A stretch of DNA of 64,000 nt from positions 248,001 through 312,000 of the forward strand of contig NW_025859988.1 in assembly GCF_002878395.1 (NCBI RefSeq), read 5' to 3'. A program made the position numbers and the translations under genes. The stretch comes from Capsicum annuum (lineage: Eukaryota; Streptophyta; Magnoliopsida; Solanales; Solanaceae). Of this stretch, positions 58,183-64,000 are shown piece by piece. The notes under the pieces were generated by a model. It was not told the origin of the DNA. It ran no database searches and saw only the letters and a list, made by a program, of their open reading frames with translations. Position 1 is the stretch's first letter; every line of letters starts with the position of its first letter.

Positions 58183-60511
58183 TGACATGCCCCAAAATTG
58201 GGTCATTTCATAGGGGCACCTAAAGGCCACATGAACAGAAGGTCACCCCGATAACCCATCACAATCATCACATAAACCATATGGGTCGCGTGAATCCAAA
58301 CCAAAAAATGAGTAAGAGAAACACATACCATCAGTTATAATTTAAACGATGTCTAATCCTTTCATAAATATCAACACGCTAGTTGATATACCCAAGTCCA
58401 CGGTCATCCACAATACCTCTATACAAAGCTACATTTAGAAATGTATATGTCGGTACAAGCCCCCAAAAATAGCCAAACAAAGTCAAAAAAGACTAAGTCT
58501 AAAGATAAGGGACCAAGAATAAATGTCTTCCAAAATAAGGAAGCTCACCACTCTATAATTGAAGCACGAACCTCTTCGATCACCTAATCATTATGCAGGA
58601 AGAGAAAATAATGCTTCAGCCCCTATGTCGCGTTGGGACATAGCATACGGAGATGGTTAGTTGTTGGAACGATAGCATGTAACTCAAGGATAAGGATAAA
58701 ATAGCATCATAATTCAACAATAAGTCAATATATATCATATTTAATCATATTCATAACCTTATCCATAAATATAGACATATCACATGCTAACCAAGGGGAG
58801 AAGTCTTATCAACACTTTGGAAACACTCATTCATCATATATGAAATAGAGGACTCCAACCTTCCACACTTATAGATTCAAGCATTTCTCATTAGGAATAG
58901 GACTTTAACCGTATTCAAATATCATTAAGTGATTCTAAACATATACACATCTATTTAAGTGAGAGACTCTACCTACTAAAATACATTCATTCAAGCAAGG
59001 GAATCTAACCACATGCTACATATTACTCTTAGGGACTTTAAACTCATGCCTTATTAGATAGGGAACCCTAACCTTAAGCCAATTCATTTGGTGAGGCATT
59101 TCGACCTCTTGATATCTCGTTATGCAAGGAATTTTAACCATAAGCAATTCTAGTAGGCAAGGTACTTTAACCTCAAACCATCACGACTCTCATATGTCAA
59201 CATTGGGACTCTAACCCTTTTTCCATGACTCCACACACATTTATTTCTACACATAAGGACTTTAACCTATTTAGCCAATTCAAATCCATACATGACCACA
59301 TGGTCTTTATGGGATTGCTCAACTATTTCAATAGGCTAATGCCTTAATTAATTCATCATACAACTCAAACTATGGTCCTTAAGTACCTTACAAGCCATTC
59401 ACACTCATTAGCAATTCTATACCATAATTTAGTTCAACACACATTTCAAGTTTATTTTCAAGCTAGGGTCTTTAACCCCCTTCTTATTTATCAAACTATC
59501 AATGTCATCAATTACATAATACATGGCTTAGTTTACCTTCACAATATCATTTATCAAGAATTTTTACATATTAGGCCATTGCCCTAGTTCAAAGAACTAT
59601 CATAATGTAACTAGACATCTCAGTTAGACATTTTCTCAAACACCTTATGTAGATGCCTTTAACAAGGCCAATTTCATGGTAGAAATTATAAAGACTTGGG
59701 TTACTCAACACCCACATATTAGACCATATACAACAACTATTCATTTGTGCAAACTATCATCAATAACATGTATAAGCATAAGTCTAAGCAAGAATCATCA
59801 TATTTCATCATTAAGCAACGAAACCATTTTTATTTTATTTCAAAACCACAATGTACATTTACTAATCCATGTGTATAATACATGTTTTTAAACCTAATTA
59901 TCAAGGGGAAGAGTTATATGCCTTAAACAAGATAAATCACCATTAATATTGACTCCCCTTTGCCTTTTGAAGACCATTCTTGAAACCTTAGCCTCCAATT
60001 CTTCAAAGATGAGCTTGAGAGAGTATTTAGGGTATTTGATCCACCAAAATGGATGTTTAGGAGGATACACAATCTTATAGTGAGAAGGATTAGGGTTTTA
60101 GACATGGGAAATGACCACAAAGCCCTTAGTTGAAAACTAAAAATTAAACCCATCTAGGGGTACGATTCACCTTAAGACTCAATTAAGTAGTTGTAACCTA
60201 GTGTACGACTGGTACCCTAAATCGTACCGTAGACTTCTCCTAGGTCACACACACTATTAAGGGTATGACCATGAACCTTTGAGTTGTATATGAAGAGTAC
60301 GAATCACCTCTAACTCATACACAACAACTATACCTAAAACAGTATAATTCCAAACTCATAACTCCCTTATATGACTCACCTAGTTACGATTGAGGAGAGT
60401 AGGATAAGGATACGACTCGTATCCTAAGGGTATGACTCAAGCCCCTAGTCGTACCCACCCGAGTAACACCAAAATATGAAGTTTTTCAATATTCTATGTC
60501 TATGTGTTTCA
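58183..60511 (-). repeat. Element G 5' LTR (family T4)
   Basis: 2329 bases; on the plus strand from TGACATGCCCC to TATGTGTTTCA. Uninterrupted, it is the reference for locating H in the 3' LTR. It carries dyads at 60407-60454. Confidence 0.93.
60407..60454 (-). promoter_or_regulatory. Palindrome and GTACGACT-type dyad, G 5' LTR
   Basis: AGGATACGA, C, TCGTATCCT at 60407-60425 is a perfect palindrome with one central base. Next to it GTATGACT-N9-AGTCGTAC at 60430-60454 has the same spacer and right arm as the B dyad, with one left-arm CpG changed to TpG. TATA-like CTATAAGATT lies at 60080-60071. Confidence 0.5.
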
Positions 60512-60516
60512 AATAG
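60512..60516. repeat. Target-site duplication of G, right copy (AATAG)
   Basis: Identical to 38831-38835. Confidence 0.92.
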
Positions 60517-60660
60517 AGTTAACCACTAGGGTAGATATAGATAAGTGATCACGTATACATTCTGCACTGAAACAAAAATGAATAGCCATATAAGGGGTTA
60601 GGTAAAAAAGAGTAGACCCTAGATCAAGTAAGAAATACACGTTATGAGATAAAATTTATA
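60517..60660 (-). pseudogene. Element F protease, active-site part
   Basis: The minus strand reads YFLLDLGSTLFYLTPYMA near 60600-60650 (catalytic Asp in DLG), then DHLSISTLVVNS at the insertion point. It continues at 38835 beyond G. Confidence 0.82.
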
Positions 60661-62010
60661 ACGTACCAGTGATAATATCAGGAGATACCTCAGATTCGTA
60701 ATGGGTGGTAAGAGGATAAAGATAATTTTCTCTAGTTTCGATGCTAGAAGTATCACCCTTTGATGTAGAAGCTGAAGAAGTAGCAACCGAAACCTTATTA
60801 GCTCCAGTAGTAACTTTTGAACAACAGTCTTGCTGTATGTGACCAAGATAACCATACCTCAAACACCGATTCCTCCCCTCATCACATACTCCACGATACA
60901 ATGCCCACAAAATCTTTAAGAAATATATAATTGAGCAGACTAAGCTCGATTGGCCTGAGATTGGGCACCTTGTGCCTCAAACCCACTATCAATATAAAAG
61001 CAACGATCACTAGACAACTTTAGATATAGAGCGCTAGCCATAGAGTAAGAACCAGAGTTTCCCCACTTTTTTAGACCACTTTTTACCATCTCTACTACTA
61101 TTTTATTGGCCTCCATCCTACTCAGAATACCTAGATATATTACTTTTCCTTTCCCCTATTTCAACTTGCTTCTTCTTCTTATCCTCTACTTGTAGTATGT
61201 ACACCACAAGCCTAGAGATATTCATCTCATTATTCAGTATTTCAACCTTACACTCCAACACCATATCTTAAGAGAAGCCCAAAGTAAACTTTCTCATCAT
61301 AAACCTCATGAGAGACACTATCTCAGGAGCATAGTGAGGCAATTAATGAAATTATAGGGCGTACTCCTTCACACTCATCTTTCCTTATTTAAAATTCAAA
61401 AACTCCTTAGCTTTTGCAAACTTTTGAGAAAAGATGTGATCTATAAAAAAACAAAGAAGTAATCCCACATAAATGGTCAGCTTTATTTGCTCTCAATTGT
61501 TCCCACTCCTCATACCACTGTTATGCCATATCTTTCAATTGATATGCGACGAACTCCACATCCTCTATATCAGAGACATGTATCACCTTAAATATCTTCT
61601 CTATCATATAAACAAACCTTTGAGGATCCTCCTAAACCTTAGAACCGATAAAGGTTGAGGGATATAACCTAATAAACTAGCGTAACCCTTGTTCTCTTAG
61701 AAAACGGAGCATTAAAACCAACACAATCAGGATGATGAGACTGAGAAGTCACTAACTGAGTCAGTAGATGAATAGACTAATGAAACTCAACATTGGAACT
61801 GTCTCCTTGGGATAGTGGGGTATGATCATCATCAATACAAAAAGCTCATAAAGGACTGGTAGGGACTAGTGGAACTCCATGAGGAGTAGTACAATCAGGA
61901 GCTAGGACCCTAGACTGGGTCTATAATTTATAAGTGGAATGAGTTCCATCCAAATAATCCTCTGGTGGGATAGAAGAGGTTCCATGAGCATTAGATCTTC
62001 AAGGAGGAAT
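60661..62010 (-). pseudogene. Element F gag, broken
   Basis: The expected start at 62010 reads ATT in place of ATG, followed by PP, stop, RSNAHGTSS, so both the start codon and the Arg codon of the usual MPPRR are lost. The capsid region is degenerate (61250-61650). The zinc knuckle near 60833-60874 reads CLRYGYLGHIQQDC: the second Cys ligand is Tyr, the others remain. The end is rich in Ser and Ala (VATSSASTSKGDTSS). Confidence 0.8.
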
Positions 62011-62218
62011 GATTGAAATATGAAAAAACAAAATTATATGAGTTTCAAGTCCTTAGACTGTATTGCTCAAAATTAGATCACAAGAAAGAAAAACATTCCT
62101 AAGTACCTCGTAACTTTCCCTTTTAGTTGTAGTGTGCTACAAACCATTAAATAACACTCTACATAACACGACTTTATGGAAACCCAATTAACCATGAAGC
62201 AAGGCTTTTATACCAACT
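62011..62218 (-). other. Element F leader and primer-binding site
   Basis: Leader with a decayed initiator-Met primer site TTGGTATAAAAGCC on the minus strand (62216-62203), 2 bases inside the LTR. Confidence 0.78.
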
Positions 62219-64000
62219 TGTCACGACCCAAACCAAGGCCTGGATGTGAAGGGTATCCTAAGTCTGTCATGGACCAAAGAACACCCTGTTTACTTAGTCA
62301 CAACGAAAAGAATACATCTAGCAGGAAATGAATTCTGGACATATAAAAAGATAGAATAAGCAACAATAAGAATCTGCTAAGGATCCATAATACTAACTCC
62401 TAATCAACAGTAATCCAAAAAGCCTCTAGAAAGAACAAAACCAATCTAAGTTGGGAAATGCCCCTGACAATAGCCAAAAAGGTAACCAAAGAAACAATAT
62501 ATGATAAAAGCTAGACCATAAAGTAATGGGACATCTGAAGGAAGGAGGCTCACCACTTTAAGCTGACTCACAAACAATCATAGAACCACTTATCACTGTG
62601 CAGAAAACACCTGGGTATGCAGCGTCTGGAGAGGATTAGTGGGTTTAGCACTAACATGTAATTCAGGGATAAGGGAATAAAATAATAACATGATCAACAA
62701 CTAAAAATCATTCAATATAATGCACACAGTCATATGTATGCATATATATATATATAACATGTCAGGATCGGAAATAAGGGTTAGCATGAACTTTAGAACA
62801 TTAGTCTAGACTATGTTGCTCAACCATCATAAAAAGGTACCAATGGGCTATATGTTCTTAGCTCTCCCCGTTTGAAAGGGCCCCAGTGCGTATAGCCACA
62901 TAAACCAGAGAATAAGAATATGTACATATGCATTATGGGGGACTCAAACCTTAGTCATAAATCAAGGGTGACTCAAGAACCCAGTCATTTAACCTGGGGG
63001 ACCGAAACCATCTAGTCATTCAATAAGGGGACTCGAACCACCCGATCATTTTAACCCCTGCGCTGGCAAATGTAGTTTCCAATATTTGTCGCTCGAGACC
63101 TCTACTTTCATAACCAAGCTACACAATACCATTTTAGCCCAATTTAAAATATCTTATACACATTCTTATTCATTAAATAAATTTATTAAGGCACCCCATT
63201 GGTATCTTCATACCAACTACACTTGTAAGCTAACATAGTCATGCCATATAAATTAACTATTCTCATAGGGAAATTCATGACTCCTATTGGTTCAATAACC
63301 AATTCATATGGGGAATCAACAATCCCCAAAGTTCAATAAAAAAAATTCTTTTTTCAAATGCCTTTAATGCCATACAATGGTTCTAAAAGTATTTTTAATG
63401 TGTACATACCCAAATTCAAAGCTAATTTTACAATATTAGGTTGAGGCTCTACCAATTCAATTATCAAGAATCACAAAATTGTATAAAACCATGACCCCCT
63501 ACTTTATTCCCCACATCCATTCTCCCTACAAGTTCAAAATCATAAACAAAGCATGAACAATGCATATAAAATCATGGGAATTGAATTAAAGAAACATTCA
63601 TTCCAAAACCTTCAATCCATATACAAACCCATATTCAAATCCACATACACAATTAGATGATTTTCATTCTTTAAGTAAAACAAGTGTAAGAGTAGAGTAA
63701 CATGCTTTAAAGTATCAGAGTTATGGAGAGAATTCGCCCTTGGAAGCTTTAGACGATCAACCTTGAGAAACCCTAGGTGCTCTTTGACTTAGGGATTGGA
63801 GAGAGTCATGAGAGTGCTTTTATTTGTTAAATAATGAAAATAATACCCCTAAGATGTTTTATGGCTGTGGGGTCCAAGTGGGCAAACAAGGAATTTACAA
63901 TAGTGCCCTTACTTAAAATGCTGAAATTTGGCTGCCTAGTCGCTACGGGTCTAATGACGACTCGTTATGACCATGATTAATAGTAAGGTAGTGTTATTGG
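62219..64000 (-). repeat. Element F 5' LTR, cut by the window end
   Basis: Starts TGTCACGACCC on the plus strand and aligns with 33429 onward up to about 35225. The missing part includes the region of the TACGACT dyad. A short (TA)n run lies at about 62743-62754. Confidence 0.9.

Larger units (their letters stand above)
38836..60511 (-). mobile_element. Element G: gypsy element (family T4), split by H
   Basis: Both LTRs are present: the 3' copy in two pieces (38836-38948 and 51615-53904) because H inserted there, the 5' copy at 58183-60511. The interior is 4.3 kb with gag, protease, reverse transcriptase, RNase H and a truncated integrase. A perfect AATAG duplication flanks it, and it lies within the protease of F. 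Order of events: F, then G, then H. Confidence 0.93.
33429..64000 (-). mobile_element. Element F: chromovirus-like Ty3/gypsy element (family T3), split by G
   Basis: The 3' LTR (33429-35468) and most of the 5' LTR (62219 to window end) flank gag, protease, reverse transcriptase, RNase H, integrase and a chromodomain-like tail on the minus strand. G (38836-60511) lies inside the protease. With G and one AATAG removed, the protease frame continues (STLVVNSI then MSKKVYRG). About 250 bases of the 5' LTR lie beyond the window. Confidence 0.88.

Noticed and set aside
62743..62754. (TA)n microsatellite
   Set aside because: Only about six units, inside an LTR; similar short TA runs occur at 17770, 33160 and 33970. 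Not notable.
1..64000. Cellular protein-coding genes
   Set aside because: Every coding-like frame I could interpret belongs to a retrotransposon; the remaining short frames overlap LTRs or run antisense to pol.

Overview
The window is plant heterochromatin. It shows no intact cellular gene and consists almost entirely of decayed LTR retrotransposons nested in each other. Primer-binding sites match plant initiator tRNA-Met and tRNA-Asp, gag begins with MPPKRR/MPPRR-like residues, and the pol remnants end in chromodomain-like tails or are of Athila type. This indicates an angiosperm, very probably a eudicot; Solanaceae is my best guess from general resemblance only.

Layout, with my own labels. 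A (1-4328, minus) is the 5' part of a Tekay/Del-like chromovirus, family T1. It sits in a leader remnant (4329-4604) of a second copy of element B. B (4605-19524, minus, family T2) is a chromovirus whose integrase is split by C (6859-12714, plus), a non-autonomous Athila-related element with an unknown ORF. D (19622-22083, minus) is a T1 solo LTR with a perfect TTTCC target-site duplication (TSD). E (22311-32567, plus) is a nearly full-length T1 chromovirus with a truncated 3' LTR. 32568-33428 is unassigned and LTR-like. F (33429 to beyond 64000, minus, family T3) is split inside its protease by G (38836-60511, minus, family T4, perfect AATAG TSD). G is split inside its 3' LTR by H (38949-51614, plus), an Athila-like element with an extra, apparently spliced ORF. 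The nest F > G > H accounts for about 30 kb.

All coding regions carry stops, frameshifts, deletions or lost catalytic or zinc-binding residues, so nothing here should make an active element. Order within the chromoviruses is gag, protease, reverse transcriptase, RNase H, integrase, chromodomain-like tail.

The most interesting signal is regulatory. Upstream of the TATA-like sites of the LTRs, and of an apparent internal promoter in H, there are CpG-containing inverted-repeat units (dyads). Each promoter has its own word and its own fixed spacer: CGCGA-N10-TCGCG (T1), GTACGACT-N9-AGTCGTAC (T2 and T4), TACGACT-N10-AGTCGTA (T3), CTGACGCC-N11-GGCGTCAG (C) and TGTGCG-N13-CGCACA (H). In T1, C and H they form arrays of four or more units. 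I do not recognise this as a described system; it could be binding sites for dimeric factors or hairpins in the transcript.

Coding boundaries given for degenerate domains are approximate (tens of bases). LTR, TSD and dyad coordinates were read base by base.
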